This document shows positions 47,667 through 56,348 of a DNA stretch of 64,000 nt, piece by piece. The position numbers were made by a program, and so were the translations under genes. How positions within the stretch are numbered: the stretch's first letter is position 1; the number at the start of each line of letters is the position of its first letter. The DNA is from Bacillota bacterium. Lineage in GTDB: Bacteria; Bacillota; Clostridia; Acetivibrionales; JAFADI01. The stretch spans positions 1 through 64,000 of the forward strand of contig JAFADI010000049.1 of assembly GCA_023424965.1 (NCBI GenBank), read 5' to 3'. The notes beneath the pieces were generated by a model that saw only the letters and a program-made list of their open reading frames with translations, was not told where the DNA came from and searched no databases.

Positions 47667-50317
47667 TACCTCTTCAAGCCTTTTAACCTTTCTTCCACCT
47701 TTTCAAGCATCTCCCCATACTTCCGCTGCTTGGCCTTTTCCTCTTCGATGACTTTCTCCGGCGCTTTGGCTACAAAGCCCTGGTTGCCCAGCTTTCCCGC
47801 TACCCTTTCCAGTTCCTTTACAAGGTTGGCCTTCTCCTTCTCCAGCCTTTCAATTTCCTTTTCAATGTCGATCAGGTCCTCCAGGGGGATATATATTTCC
47901 GCACCCTCAATGATAGCAGCCACCGCGTCGGAAGGTATTCCCGACTTATGGGACTGGACCGCCACCTCTGAAGCCGAAGCCAGCCTCTCAAAGAAGGCCC
48001 TTCCCTCCTCCAGGGTGCCCTGTTCTTCGCTCCCCCCGGCAACAAAAATAATTTTTGCCTTTCTTGAGGGTGGCACATTCATTTCCGCACGGATGTTCCT
48101 TATGCTCCTGATAGCATTCATCACCAGCTTCATCTTCTTCTCTTCCACCGGGAAGTCATAGTCCTCCCTGTATTCCGGCCACCTGGAAATCATAATGCTC
48201 TCATCGTTATTGACCAGATGCATGTATATCTCCTCGGTGATAAAGGGCATGAAGGGGTGCAGCAGCTTCATGGCATTCCCCAGCACATAGTTCAAGACAT
48301 ACTGGGCCTCAGGCCTTGAGGGGCTTTCCCTGTCATAGAGCCTCGGTTTTACAAGCTCGATGTACCAGTCGCAGAACTCCTCCCAGATAAACTCATAAAG
48401 CTTCTGAAGGGCAATGCCCAGCTCGAATTTGTCCAGGTTCTCCGTAACTTCCTTCGCCAGGGTATTGATCCGGCTCAGGATCCACCGGTCGGCAATGGTG
48501 AATTTGCCGGGATCCACTTTGGAGAAGTCCATGTCTTCTTCAAAATTCATCAGAACAAACCGTGAAGCGTTCCATATCTTATTGGCAAAATTCCTGCTGG
48601 ACTCGATTTTCTCCGTAGAGAATCTCAAATCATTCCCGGGGGAATTCCCGATGCTGAGCGCAAACCGCAGGGCGTCGGTACCATACTGCTCGATGACCTC
48701 CAGGGGATCGATGCCGTTCCCGAGGGACTTGCTCATCTTCCTCCCCTGGGCATCCCTGCACAGGCCGTGTATCAGCACATATTGGAAAGGCTCCCTCCCC
48801 ATATGCTCAACCCCGGAAAAAATCATTCTGGCCACCCAGAAGAAAATGATGTCATAGCCCGTTACCAGCACATTCGTGGGGTAGAAGTATTGGAGTTCCT
48901 CTGTCTTCTCCGGCCATCCCAGCGTGGAAAAGGGCCAGAGGGCCGAACTGAACCAGGTATCCAGGGTATCCGGGTCCTGCTCAAACCTGGTGCTTCCGCA
49001 GTCGGGGCAAACATCCGGCATTTCCCTGTCTACCATCATGTGCCCGCATTCCTGACAGTAATAGGCGGGTATCCTGTGTCCCCACCAGAGCTGCCTTGAT
49101 ATGCACCAGTCCTGTATGTTTTCCATCCAGTTGAAATAGATCTTGGAGAACCTGTCGGGCACAAACTTGATGGTCCCATCCCTGACCACATCAATGGCAG
49201 GTTCCGCAAGGGGCTTCATTTTTACGTACCATTGTTTTGAAATAATGGGTTCTACAACGGTTGCACACCGCTGGCAGGTGCCTACGTTGTGCTTGTGTGG
49301 CTCTATCTTCACCAGCAGGTCAAGCTCCTTTAAGTCGGAAACAATCTGCTTCCTCGCTTCGTACCGCTCCATTCCCTCATACTGTTTTGCCTGCTCATTC
49401 ATGGTACCGTCGTCGTTCATTACGGTAATCTGGGGCAGATTGTGCCGCAGGCCTACCTCAAAGTCATTGGGATCGTGGGCGGGAGTGATTTTTACAACAC
49501 CTGTTCCGAATTCCTTGTCCACATATTCATCGGCAATGACCGGAATCTCCCGGTTCACCAGCGGAAGGACCACTGTCTTCCCCACCAGATGGCTGTAGCG
49601 CTCATCCTCGGGATGCACCGCCAGGGCCGTATCCCCCAGCATGGTCTCAGGCCTTGTGGTGGCTATTACCATGTATTCGGCACTGTCTTTTACGGGATAC
49701 CGGATATGCCAGAAGTTCCCGTCCTTCTCTTCATATTCCACTTCAATATCCGATATGGAGGTCCTGCACTTGGGACACCAGTTGGTAATCCTTTCTCCCT
49801 TATAGATCAAGCCCTTTTTATAGAGCCTCAGAAAGACCTCTTTCACGGCGTTGGACAGGCCCTCATCCATGGTAAACCGTTCACGTTTCCAGTCGCAGGA
49901 GCAGCCCAGCTTTTTAAGCTGTTCCACAATCCGCCCCCCGTAAATTCTCCTCCACTCCCATGCCCTCTCTAGGTACTTTTCGCGGCCTACCATCTCCTTG
50001 GTAAGTCCCTCTTTGGCCATGGCTTCTACAATCTTTGCCTCGGTGGCGATACTGGCGTGGTCGGTGCCCGGCACCCAGAGCGTGCTGTAGCCCTGCATTC
50101 TTTTCCAGCGGATGAGCACGTCCTGGGGGATGTTGTCCATGGCATGGCCCATATGAAGCTGACCCGTGATATTTGGGGGAGGAATGACGATTGTAAAGGG
50201 CTTTTTGCTGTGGTCTGCCACTGCGTGAAAATAGTCCTTGTCCATCCACTCTTTGTACAGCCTGTCTTCAACCTGCTTAGGATCATAAGTTTTAGCGATG
50301 TTGCTCTGTTCATCCAT
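47663..50317 (-). CDS. valS: Valyl-tRNA synthetase
   Basis: 884 residues from ATG 50317 with GGAGG 8 nt upstream. Class I synthetase: HIGH motif PPNITGQLHMGHA near 47, KMSKS motif GRKMSKSLGN near 525, a CP1 editing domain between, zinc-like Cys pairs (NWCPKCRTS; CQECGHMM; CPDCGST), an anticodon-binding domain and the C-terminal coiled coil (IEKEIERLEKEKANLVKELE) typical of ValRS. Charges tRNA-Val. It is controlled by the valine T-box upstream, together with a small membrane protein gene. Confidence 0.97.
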   Translation of the reverse strand: MDEQSNIAKTYDPKQVEDRLYKEWMDKDYFHAVADHSKKPFTIVIPPPNITGQLHMGHAMDNIPQDVLIRWKRMQGYSTLWVPGTDHASIATEAKIVEAMAKEGLTKEMVGREKYLERAWEWRRIYGGRIVEQLKKLGCSCDWKRERFTMDEGLSNAVKEVFLRLYKKGLIYKGERITNWCPKCRTSISDIEVEYEEKDGNFWHIRYPVKDSAEYMVIATTRPETMLGDTALAVHPEDERYSHLVGKTVVLPLVNREIPVIADEYVDKEFGTGVVKITPAHDPNDFEVGLRHNLPQITVMNDDGTMNEQAKQYEGMERYEARKQIVSDLKELDLLVKIEPHKHNVGTCQRCATVVEPIISKQWYVKMKPLAEPAIDVVRDGTIKFVPDRFSKIYFNWMENIQDWCISRQLWWGHRIPAYYCQECGHMMVDREMPDVCPDCGSTRFEQDPDTLDTWFSSALWPFSTLGWPEKTEELQYFYPTNVLVTGYDIIFFWVARMIFSGVEHMGREPFQYVLIHGLCRDAQGRKMSKSLGNGIDPLEVIEQYGTDALRFALSIGNSPGNDLRFSTEKIESSRNFANKIWNASRFVLMNFEEDMDFSKVDPGKFTIADRWILSRINTLAKEVTENLDKFELGIALQKLYEFIWEEFCDWYIELVKPRLYDRESPSRPEAQYVLNYVLGNAMKLLHPFMPFITEEIYMHLVNNDESIMISRWPEYREDYDFPVEEKKMKLVMNAIRSIRNIRAEMNVPPSRKAKIIFVAGGSEEQGTLEEGRAFFERLASASEVAVQSHKSGIPSDAVAAIIEGAEIYIPLEDLIDIEKEIERLEKEKANLVKELERVAGKLGNQGFVAKAPEKVIEEEKAKQRKYGEMLEKVEERLKGLKRY

Positions 50318-50365
50318 ACGATATACCTCCATGTCTCGTCTCCCTGCTTCATTGGCTGCAGGGGG

Positions 50366-50608
50366 TTATTTGAATAGGACCAGCACCATGATCAATCCCG
50401 GAAGCGCTACCAGCATCCCCAGCATTTTAAAATTGACGACGGCCCTGTTGTACTTGTACTGCTTGATTTCATCCTCCGACATTTGGTCCTGATGCTCGCA
50501 CTTTGCGTTTTTATCAAGCCCGAACCTTGTCACCACTGTCCTGGAGGCAAAAACCATGATAAAGCCCACACCCAGGAAAACAAAAGCTAAAATCTTCAAA
50601 AACAGCAC
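50366..50608 (-). CDS. Small two-span membrane protein between T-box and valS
   Basis: 80 residues from GTG 50608 with AAGGAAGGAG 8 nt upstream. Two hydrophobic segments (about 2-22 and 60-79) flank a charged loop (KNAKCEHQDQMSEDEIKQYK), giving a hairpin topology. I do not recognise the family. It lies 43 bp after the T-box terminator and 49 bp before valS, so its expression must respond to valine starvation with valS, an unusual arrangement. Confidence 0.75.
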   Translation of the reverse strand: MLFLKILAFVFLGVGFIMVFASRTVVTRFGLDKNAKCEHQDQMSEDEIKQYKYNRAVVNFKMLGMLVALPGLIMVLVLFK

Positions 50609-50650
50609 GATGATTTCTCCTTCCTTTGTTCAAATAGAGGGTAACTAAAA

Positions 50651-50916
50651 ATGCCTTCCGTCCAAAAAAATTGGACGAAAGGCATAGCATTCCGCGGTAC
50701 CACCAAAATTCCCCCATACAGCAGGGGCAGCTTGCAGGAAAATAACGGTTCCTCTCCGCCGCAGCCTACACGGATAAATACACCCCTTCAGCTGCAGAAC
50801 TCCCAAGCGACCTTCGGCAGCCCGCACCCCAGGAAACCTTTCAGCCTTTGGATTTCCCTCTCTGGCAGGACAGTACCGCCTACTCCTCTTGATCCTCGTT
50901 TGAATATTGATTTAAT
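50651..50916 (-). promoter_or_regulatory. Valine-specific T-box leader
   Basis: Minus strand leader of about 265 nt. The T-box sequence GGTGGTACCGCG is at 50693-50704. Stem I carries AGAGAGG (about 50850-50856) and a specifier region GAAG-GUC-GCUUGGGAG, giving the Val codon GUC at 50809-50811. The terminator GCCTTTCGTCCAA / TTGGACGGAAGGC (50651-50685) ends in a T-run. Uncharged tRNA-Val stabilises the antiterminator. The specifier agrees with valS downstream. Confidence 0.95.
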
Positions 50917-50922
50917 ATTAAG

Positions 50923-50951
50923 ATATTATAGCATCCGCCAGGCGGTGTCAA
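50923..50951 (-). promoter_or_regulatory. T-box/valS promoter
   Basis: Minus strand TTGACA (50946-50951), 17-bp spacer, TAATAT (50923-50928). The spacer contains the 11-bp palindrome CCGCC-T-GGCGG, which may be chance or an operator. Confidence 0.8.
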
Positions 50952-50987
50952 GGAGTTCCTTCACACCACCAAAAGGTTTCGCTTTTT

Positions 50988-51497
50988 TCACCGGTACTTC
51001 ACCATCCGGTAGATGAAAAATCCCACCGTTCCGAACATAAGCAGCAGGAAAACCGGCAGGAAGCTCGCGCCCAGTCCCGCAGCCTTACCCATGGCCACCT
51101 GCACCGTCACCCATTCGATATAGCCGAACAGCCAGACAATGCCCGTTTTCAGGCAGACAATCATCATGCGGGCATTGCGGTATTGGACTTCCGCATTTTG
51201 CTCCGTAATTTCACACAGGTAATTGTAAGTGTGGGGAAACCGTTCAACTATCGAAAGCAAAATATACATTCCCAGCACCATCCCCGGCAAAATAAACAGC
51301 GAGCCTTTACCTCCCCAGGCATCGGCCGTTCCCGCCAGTCCGAAGTGTGTCGGTATTTTATCCGGCAGGCCGTTCCAGGACAGGAATACTGTCAGCAAGC
51401 CTGCAGCCAGGCCCATCAAGGCCAGTACCTGCAGGATAATCTCAAAAGTCGTCAGGGGGATTTCCAGTTTGGGCCGTTGGCTCTTCATGAACATGCG
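50988..51497 (-). CDS. DUF1648-type membrane protein
   Basis: 169 residues from ATG 51497 (GAAGGA about 6 nt upstream; other ATGs nearby). Four hydrophobic segments (about 18-40, 65-85, 110-130, 140-160). The DUF1648 signature WNGLPDKIPTHFGLAGTADAW with GGKGSLF follows the first helix. DUF1648 occurs in SdpI-like immunity and membrane proteins. Role unknown here; monocistronic. Confidence 0.8.
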   Translation of the reverse strand, partial: RMFMKSQRPKLEIPLTTFEIILQVLALMGLAAGLLTVFLSWNGLPDKIPTHFGLAGTADAWGGKGSLFILPGMVLGMYILLSIVERFPHTYNYLCEITEQNAEVQYRNARMMIVCLKTGIVWLFGYIEWVTVQVAMGKAAGLGASFLPVFLLLMFGTVGFFIYRMVKYR

Positions 51498-51619
51498 CAT
51501 TCCTTCTTTCAAAATAATTATACTCTGCTAAAATGGCATTGTTTATTCCAAAAAGGCTTCAAAGCACCCGGTGCAGTGGAGAACAACAAATCATTGGCAT
51601 GAAAGTAAGAGGTCCATAC

Positions 51620-51736
51620 TTATGGGTTATTCCAGTCTGTTTCCCATTCCTTTACCACCCCGAAGCATTCCTCACAGAGTGAAGCCTTTTCTCCATAAAT
51701 AATGCCTTTTACCAGGATAGCAAAGTAGTATAACAT
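51620..51736 (-). CDS. Possible 38-residue CxxC peptide
   Basis: Frame MLYYFAILVKGIIYGEKASL continuing with CEECFGVVKEWETDWNNP. The hydrophobic start and the CEEC pair look protein-like, but no ribosome binding site precedes the ATG and the start is uncertain. It could be a small metal-binding protein or the remnant of a gene. It occupies part of the 391-bp gap 51498-51888. Confidence 0.3.
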   Translation of the reverse strand: MLYYFAILVKGIIYGEKASLCEECFGVVKEWETDWNNP

Positions 51737-51826
51737 TTGTACCGTAATTTAACCATATTGACAGTACTTTATTTCACCTTGCTGTTTTTACAATACTATA
51801 TTTCTGCCTCCTCTTTCAATAAGGAA

Positions 51827-51855
51827 TTGAATATCCATCGCAGGTTCTGTATAAT
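51827..51855 (+). promoter_or_regulatory. argJ promoter
   Basis: TTGAAT (51827-51832), 17-bp spacer, TATAAT (51850-51855), 34 bp upstream of the argJ ATG. Confidence 0.7.
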
Positions 51856-51888
51856 TTATATCATCTTTTACAATAACGGGGTGATGTT

Positions 51889-53091
51889 ATGCAATTCATC
51901 GATGGAGGCGTGACGGCGCCAAAAGGTTTTTCAGCGGCAGGAACCGCCTGCGGGCTGAAAAAGAACGGCAAAAAAGACCTGGCTGTGGTCTGTTCCGAAA
52001 GCCTTGCCAGGGCTGCCGGAGTTTTCACGAAAAATGTGGTCAAGGGTCATTCCCTCAAGCTGACCATGGAAAATATAAAAAGCGGGCGGGCAAAAGCCGT
52101 GGTTATAAACAGCGGAAATGCAAACGCCTGCGTGGGCGCCCAGGGGGAGCAGGATGCCCGGGAGATGTCCACATTGGCTGCGAAGCTGATGGGATGCGCT
52201 CCCCAGAATATTCTGGTGGGGTCCACAGGCGTTATCGGGATGCCCTTTAACATGGAAGCTGTAAGTTCCGGCATCGGGAATGCCGTTGGGGAGCTTTCAG
52301 CCGCAGGAGGCCACAGTGCCGAAGAGGCCATTATGACAACGGATCTCATTCCCAAGGAAGCCGCCATAGAGCTGGATATCCAGGGTGTCAAGGTCACTCT
52401 GGGAGGGATGGCAAAGGGCTCCGGCATGATCCACCCCAATATGGCCACCATGATCGGGGTCATTACCACCGATGCGGACATATCCCCTGAGCTCCTTGAC
52501 AGGGCGCTGAAAAACAACATAAAGAATACCTTCAACCGGGTCTCGGTGGATGGAGATACCAGCGTGTGCGACATGGTGGTCATGCTGGCCAACGGCGCCG
52601 CAGGCAACAGAGGCATCAAGCTTGAAGACGGAGACTTTGCCCTCTTCAGCGAAGCCCTGCAGGCCCTGTGCAAAACCCTTGCAAAGCTGATTGCCTCCGA
52701 CGGTGAAGGCGCCACCAAGCTGGTGGAGATAACGGTACAGGGGGCCCTGACGGAAGAAGCTGCCTACAGCATTGTCTCGGCCGTTGCCAAATCTCCGCTC
52801 GTAAAAACCGCCATCTTTGGCGAGGACGCAAACTGGGGCAGGATTTTTACGGCGGCAGGCTACTCCGGCGCCCAATTCAATCCCGACCTGACGGACATCT
52901 ACATCGGCGGCCTCATGGTCTGTCAAAAGGGTGTGGCACTTAAGTTCGACGAGGAAAAGGCAAAGGAAATTCTCAAGGAAAAAGAAATCAGCATCCTTAT
53001 CGACCTGAAGGAGGGGAATTTCTCCGACAGGATGTGGACCTGCGACTTTTCCTATGACTATGTAAAAATAAACGGGAGCTACAGATCGTGA
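51889..53091 (+). CDS. argJ: Bifunctional ornithine acetyltransferase/N-acetylglutamate synthase
   Basis: 400 residues. ArgJ moves the acetyl group from N-acetylornithine to glutamate and, in bifunctional forms, makes N-acetylglutamate from acetyl-CoA. The self-cleavage site is GSGMIHPNMATMIG (cut before the Thr nucleophile near residue 190), giving alpha and beta chains. Other family marks: NSGNANACVGAQGEQDAREM, STGVIGMPF, VSVDGDTSVCDMVVMLANGA and IFGEDANWGRIFTAAGYSG. GGGGTGA precedes the ATG. It stands alone, away from other arg genes. Confidence 0.95.
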   Translation: MQFIDGGVTAPKGFSAAGTACGLKKNGKKDLAVVCSESLARAAGVFTKNVVKGHSLKLTMENIKSGRAKAVVINSGNANACVGAQGEQDAREMSTLAAKLMGCAPQNILVGSTGVIGMPFNMEAVSSGIGNAVGELSAAGGHSAEEAIMTTDLIPKEAAIELDIQGVKVTLGGMAKGSGMIHPNMATMIGVITTDADISPELLDRALKNNIKNTFNRVSVDGDTSVCDMVVMLANGAAGNRGIKLEDGDFALFSEALQALCKTLAKLIASDGEGATKLVEITVQGALTEEAAYSIVSAVAKSPLVKTAIFGEDANWGRIFTAAGYSGAQFNPDLTDIYIGGLMVCQKGVALKFDEEKAKEILKEKEISILIDLKEGNFSDRMWTCDFSYDYVKINGSYRS

Positions 53092-53198
53092 CGCAGCGTT
53101 CCGCACATTGTGCATATAAGTTTGTTTCATCCTGATTTTTATGGGAATAAATAAAAAGTGATTATATACAAATTATATTTTTATGCAGAGGTGTTGTT

Positions 53199-53711
53199 AT
53201 GGAAAAAATCAAAAAGATTTTAGGCTTCGCAATGAGAATGGAAAAGGATGCCCAGGATTTTTACAGCTATTATATGGACAAGGTACAGTCTCCGTCGACG
53301 CAGCAGCTTTTTGGAGAACTGGCGGAAACCGAAAAGCAGCATTACAATTACCTGAAGAAAAAATTCGACGAGCTGGGTTTTTCTGATCCACCCATATCCA
53401 TCTCCTGGGTGGTTGACGACAATTTTGCCGCGAAGGATCCCCATATTTTGTCCGACAATTCGGAAATCCCCGGGGATGCGGAAAATGAAGTTTCAGACCT
53501 CAGCATCATAAGGATGGCCTATCTCATTGAGAATGACTTTGCCTTATTCTACAAGAATGCCGTAGATATGGTTGAAGACGAGGAAGCAAAGAAGTTCCTC
53601 GGTTTCCTTTCCGAATGGGAAACCCAGCACCGGCAGTTATTTTACGATAAATACCAGAGGCTTCTCAAAAAGCACTGGAGCGATATTGCATCAATTATTT
53701 TCCCGGAGTGA
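53199..53711 (+). CDS. Rubrerythrin-like ferritin-family protein
   Basis: 170 residues, four-helix ferritin-like fold. Di-iron ligand candidates: Glu15 (RMEKDAQDFY), ETEKQHYNYL, ENDFALFYK and EWETQHRQLF. No rubredoxin domain, so it is a short rubrerythrin-type (erythrin) protein. Rubrerythrins reduce hydrogen peroxide in anaerobes; the electron donor here is unknown. GAGGTG lies upstream of the ATG and an intrinsic terminator follows the stop, so it is monocistronic. Confidence 0.85.
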   Translation: MEKIKKILGFAMRMEKDAQDFYSYYMDKVQSPSTQQLFGELAETEKQHYNYLKKKFDELGFSDPPISISWVVDDNFAAKDPHILSDNSEIPGDAENEVSDLSIIRMAYLIENDFALFYKNAVDMVEDEEAKKFLGFLSEWETQHRQLFYDKYQRLLKKHWSDIASIIFPE

Positions 53712-53742
53712 CATACGTTTGTAAGATATACTATCCCCTAAT

Positions 53743-53776
53743 CCCCTTGCCGGTCAGCCGGCAGGGGCTTTTTTTT
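53743..53776 (+). terminator. Terminator after the rubrerythrin-like gene
   Basis: CCCC-TTGCCGG / CCGGCA-GGGG stem with TCAG loop followed by CTTTTTTTT. Confidence 0.92.
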
Positions 53777-53779
53777 GGG

Positions 53780-53847
53780 CCATTTGCGCAGCAAATCCGG
53801 CCAAAGGCAATGGGGCTCGATACCCCGGAGCTTTTAGCTGCAAATGG
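53780..53847 (+). promoter_or_regulatory. Competing inverted repeats upstream of cheW
   Basis: ATTTGC (53782-53787) can pair with GCAAAT close by (53791-53796) or, in the extended form CCATTTGC, with GCAAATGG (53840-53847). Between them lie hairpins GGGG/CCCC and AGC-TTTT-AGCT. Two mutually exclusive folds are possible. The cheW promoter lies just downstream, so it is unclear whether this segment is transcribed. Confidence 0.35.
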
Positions 53848-53857
53848 AAAAATCTTA

Positions 53858-53886
53858 TTGCTGTTTGGAATATTAGTTGTTATAAT
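53858..53886 (+). promoter_or_regulatory. cheW promoter
   Basis: TTGCTG (53858-53863), 17-bp spacer, TATAAT (53881-53886). Confidence 0.65.
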
Positions 53887-53942
53887 AGGTTTAAGACATT
53901 TCTCATTGATTTTCGACAATAACATTTCTGGGAGGGAGAAAA

Positions 53943-54410
53943 ATGGCTGGTCAGCAACTGGTAATTTTCAATATAAATGGTGAAAATTTTGGTGTTGAAA
54001 TAACTCAAGTGAAAGAAATCATCAAACCGATGGAAATATTCAAGGTTCCCAATACCCCTGACTATATCGAAGGCTTGATTAATTTGAGGGGCAAAGTGCA
54101 CACCGTCTTTAACATGCGCAAAAAATTCGGCCTCCCTACCATTGATTTTGATGACAATACAAAAATAATCATTGTGAGCGTCAACTCCATGTTGATTGGT
54201 TTTATCGTTGACGAAGTAAATGAAATCGTGAGGGTGGAGGAAGAGCAGATGGAAAACGCTCCTCAGGCCATCTCAAGCGTAAGTTTGAAATACATTACCG
54301 GCGTGGCAAAAATCGGAGAACGCATCATATTAATTCTGGACCTGAGCAGCGCCCTGTCCCTAGCAGAAGAAAAAGCCGCCGAGAAAGCCCTGAATGTCTC
54401 CGGCAAGTAA
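53943..54410 (+). CDS. cheW: Chemotaxis coupling protein CheW
   Basis: 155 residues, a single CheW domain. Conserved stretches: LVIFNINGENFGVEITQVKE, IIKPMEIFKVPNTPDYIEGL, INLRGKVHTVFNMRKKFGLP, FIVDEVNEIVRV and YITGVAKIGERIILILDLS. Links chemoreceptors to CheA. GGAGGGAG precedes the ATG. It is a lone cheW with its own promoter and terminator; two chemoreceptor genes (20676 and 57652) are in the window, but no cheA. Confidence 0.95.
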   Translation: MAGQQLVIFNINGENFGVEITQVKEIIKPMEIFKVPNTPDYIEGLINLRGKVHTVFNMRKKFGLPTIDFDDNTKIIIVSVNSMLIGFIVDEVNEIVRVEEEQMENAPQAISSVSLKYITGVAKIGERIILILDLSSALSLAEEKAAEKALNVSGK

Positions 54411-54427
54411 ATTCAATCGAATTTCCG

Positions 54428-54467
54428 GCCCCTGTGTATGAATGTACACGGGGGCTTATTTTTTTAC
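54428..54467 (+). terminator. Terminator after cheW
   Basis: CCCCTGTGTA / TGTACACGGGGG stem with a short loop followed by CTTATTTTTTT. A second small hairpin (AGCCCC/GGGGCT, 54480-54498) follows before the ytxH-like gene. Confidence 0.88.
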
Positions 54468-54549
54468 AAAAGATGTTTAAGCCCCTCCCAATGGGGCTAT
54501 ATAAATTTATAACAATTATTTGGACAAAACAAAGCGAGGAGGTATTACG

Positions 54550-54996
54550 ATGATCTTAAAGGACATATTAAGTGCAGTTAACAAAGAAAAAAACAGGAAG
54601 GAAAAAGCCAGGGCAGCCGGAAAATTTGCGGCCGGAGTTACGGTAGGGGCAGCCCTCGGAGCTGCAGTGGGAATCCTCGCAGCCCCCAAATCCGGGAAAG
54701 AGACCCGGGAGGATTTGAAGAATAAAGCCGAAAAGACGCTGGATGCGGTAAACGAGCAGGTACATATGGCCGGCGGCGCCTTAAAGGATACCTATAACAC
54801 AGTTAAAGACAAGGTCCTGAACACCTCGGAAGCTGTCCGCGAAGACCTGGAAAACAAAGCCGACGAAGCCGCCAGGGGTTTGAAGGATCTTTCCGAAAAA
54901 GGCAAGGCGGCAGCCAAAGACCTCAAGGAAGGCTATAAGAATGTCAGCAAGGAAGTCAAGCATACCGCTGAAAATGTCAAAGAAGACATAAATTAG
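54550..54996 (+). CDS. ytxH: YtxH-family general stress protein
   Basis: 148 residues from ATG 54550 with GAGGAGG 7 nt upstream; an earlier in-frame start is not supported. Short charged N-terminus, one Gly/Ala-rich membrane segment (AGVTVGAALGAAVGILAAP), the YtxH mark PKSGKETREDL, then an amphipathic helical tail rich in Ala, Lys and Glu with a repeating 11-residue feel (LEA-like). YtxH-type proteins are stress-induced in Bacillus; the molecular role is unknown. It precedes a YtxG-like gene, as in Bacillus ytxGHJ. Confidence 0.85.
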   Translation: MILKDILSAVNKEKNRKEKARAAGKFAAGVTVGAALGAAVGILAAPKSGKETREDLKNKAEKTLDAVNEQVHMAGGALKDTYNTVKDKVLNTSEAVREDLENKADEAARGLKDLSEKGKAAAKDLKEGYKNVSKEVKHTAENVKEDIN

Positions 54997-55050
54997 CGGT
55001 TTTCAAGTCCAGGTGCGTGTATGCTGCAAAGGATCGGGAGGTGAAGTGCT

Positions 55051-55506
55051 GTGGACTTACAGATATCACTGCAGGATTTGTTCAAAGCCGTCCTTTATTT
55101 ATTGGGAGCCGGCATTGGCATCTATTTGATTGTTGTTTTAATAAAAGTGCAAAATATTTTAGGAAATGTAAACGCCATCATAACCACCAATAAGGAAGCA
55201 ATAAATACAGCCATGAAGGATGTGCCCGGCCTGCTGGAAAACGCAAAACAGATAAGCTCCGATGTGAAGGATACGACGGACAAGCTCAAAGGCTCGGTTC
55301 CCGGCATCTTCCAGGATGCCCAGGATGTCACCCACTCGGTAAAAAAGGGCACGGATTCCCTGAGCAATGCGGTGGATTCCATAGGCACCGCGGTTTCTGA
55401 GACGGCTGCCGTTGTGAAAGGCAATGTAAGCGGATATATGACCCTGCTCCGGCTTGTGGTCTATGTATTAAAAATCGCAGGAAAAGGAAAACTGTCAAGG
55501 AAATAG
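55051..55506 (+). CDS. YtxG/DUF948-like membrane protein
   Basis: 151 residues from GTG 55051 with GGGAGGTG upstream. N-terminal membrane segment (about 12-32), then a long helical region of Thr/Ser/Asp/Lys repeats (DVKDTTDKLKGSVPGIFQDA), similar to DUF948 proteins, and a hydrophobic C-terminus. It follows the YtxH-like gene by 54 bp, and the pair probably forms a stress-related membrane complex. The function is unknown. Confidence 0.75.
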   Translation: MDLQISLQDLFKAVLYLLGAGIGIYLIVVLIKVQNILGNVNAIITTNKEAINTAMKDVPGLLENAKQISSDVKDTTDKLKGSVPGIFQDAQDVTHSVKKGTDSLSNAVDSIGTAVSETAAVVKGNVSGYMTLLRLVVYVLKIAGKGKLSRK

Positions 55507-55518
55507 GGACGTGAACCA

Positions 55519-56343
55519 ATGAAACTGTTTACTTTTTTTGAAAAGCTATATAAAAGGTATAAAGGGGACGACGTGTCCTCCCTGGGAGCAGAATTTGCAT
55601 ACTACCTAATTCTAGCCTTTTTCCCTTTCCTGATTTTCCTGGCAAATCTGGCCACTTATACGGATCTGGTGGGAGAAAGGGCTTTGCTGCAGTTGTCGGG
55701 AATCTTGCCGGAGGAAGCCTACAAAGTGGTTTCCAGCACCATGAGCGAGATTTTGAACGGCAACCGGCCCAACATATTATCCATAAGCATGATCGCCGCC
55801 TTATGGGCTGCGTCCAACGGCTTCATGGCCATAACCAGAGGGTTGAACAAAGCTTATGATGTGGAGGAGACGAGAAAATTCTGGGTGCTGCGGGCACTTT
55901 CCGTCGTCTTTACCCTGATGATCGTTTTTTCAATCATCCTTGCCATCATCATGCTGGTTTTCGGCGAATTTATTCTCGACAAGCTGTCTTCGCTGCTCCA
56001 GCTCCCCACTTCCACCGTGGTGGCAGGGCATCTCCTGAGGTTTCTTGTCCCCATGGGGACAATTTTTATCGTTTTCTCCCTGCTGTATTATTTCATTCCC
56101 AACAGAAAACTGGCCTTCCTGGAAGTGCTTCCTGGGGCCTTGTTTTCAACACTGTTCTGGGTGGCTTCCTCCCTGCTGTTCTCCTTTTATGTTTCCAATT
56201 TCGGAAACTACTCAAAGACTTACGGCAGCCTGGGAGGAGTGATCATCCTGCTGCTCTGGCTTTACCTTACAAGCCTGGTGCTGCTGGTGGGAAGCGAAGT
56301 CAACGCGACCCTGTCCCTGGACATGAAAGGAAAGAAAAAATAA
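55519..56343 (+). CDS. YihY/BrkB-family inner membrane protein
   Basis: 274 residues with six predicted membrane segments. Family marks: FAYYLILAFFPFLIFLAN, AALWAASNGFMAITRGLNKA, and the C-terminal YGSLGGVIILLLWLYLTSLV followed by GSEVNA. Earlier called ribonuclease BN, the family has no proven enzymatic role. It starts 12 bp after the YtxG-like gene and is likely the last gene of this operon. Confidence 0.9.
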   Translation: MKLFTFFEKLYKRYKGDDVSSLGAEFAYYLILAFFPFLIFLANLATYTDLVGERALLQLSGILPEEAYKVVSSTMSEILNGNRPNILSISMIAALWAASNGFMAITRGLNKAYDVEETRKFWVLRALSVVFTLMIVFSIILAIIMLVFGEFILDKLSSLLQLPTSTVVAGHLLRFLVPMGTIFIVFSLLYYFIPNRKLAFLEVLPGALFSTLFWVASSLLFSFYVSNFGNYSKTYGSLGGVIILLLWLYLTSLVLLVGSEVNATLSLDMKGKKK

Positions 56344-56348
56344 CCTTC

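Noticed and set aside
53165..53190. PerR-box-like AT palindrome before the rubrerythrin-like gene
   Set aside because: ATTATA repeats are direct rather than inverted and do not match the PerR consensus.
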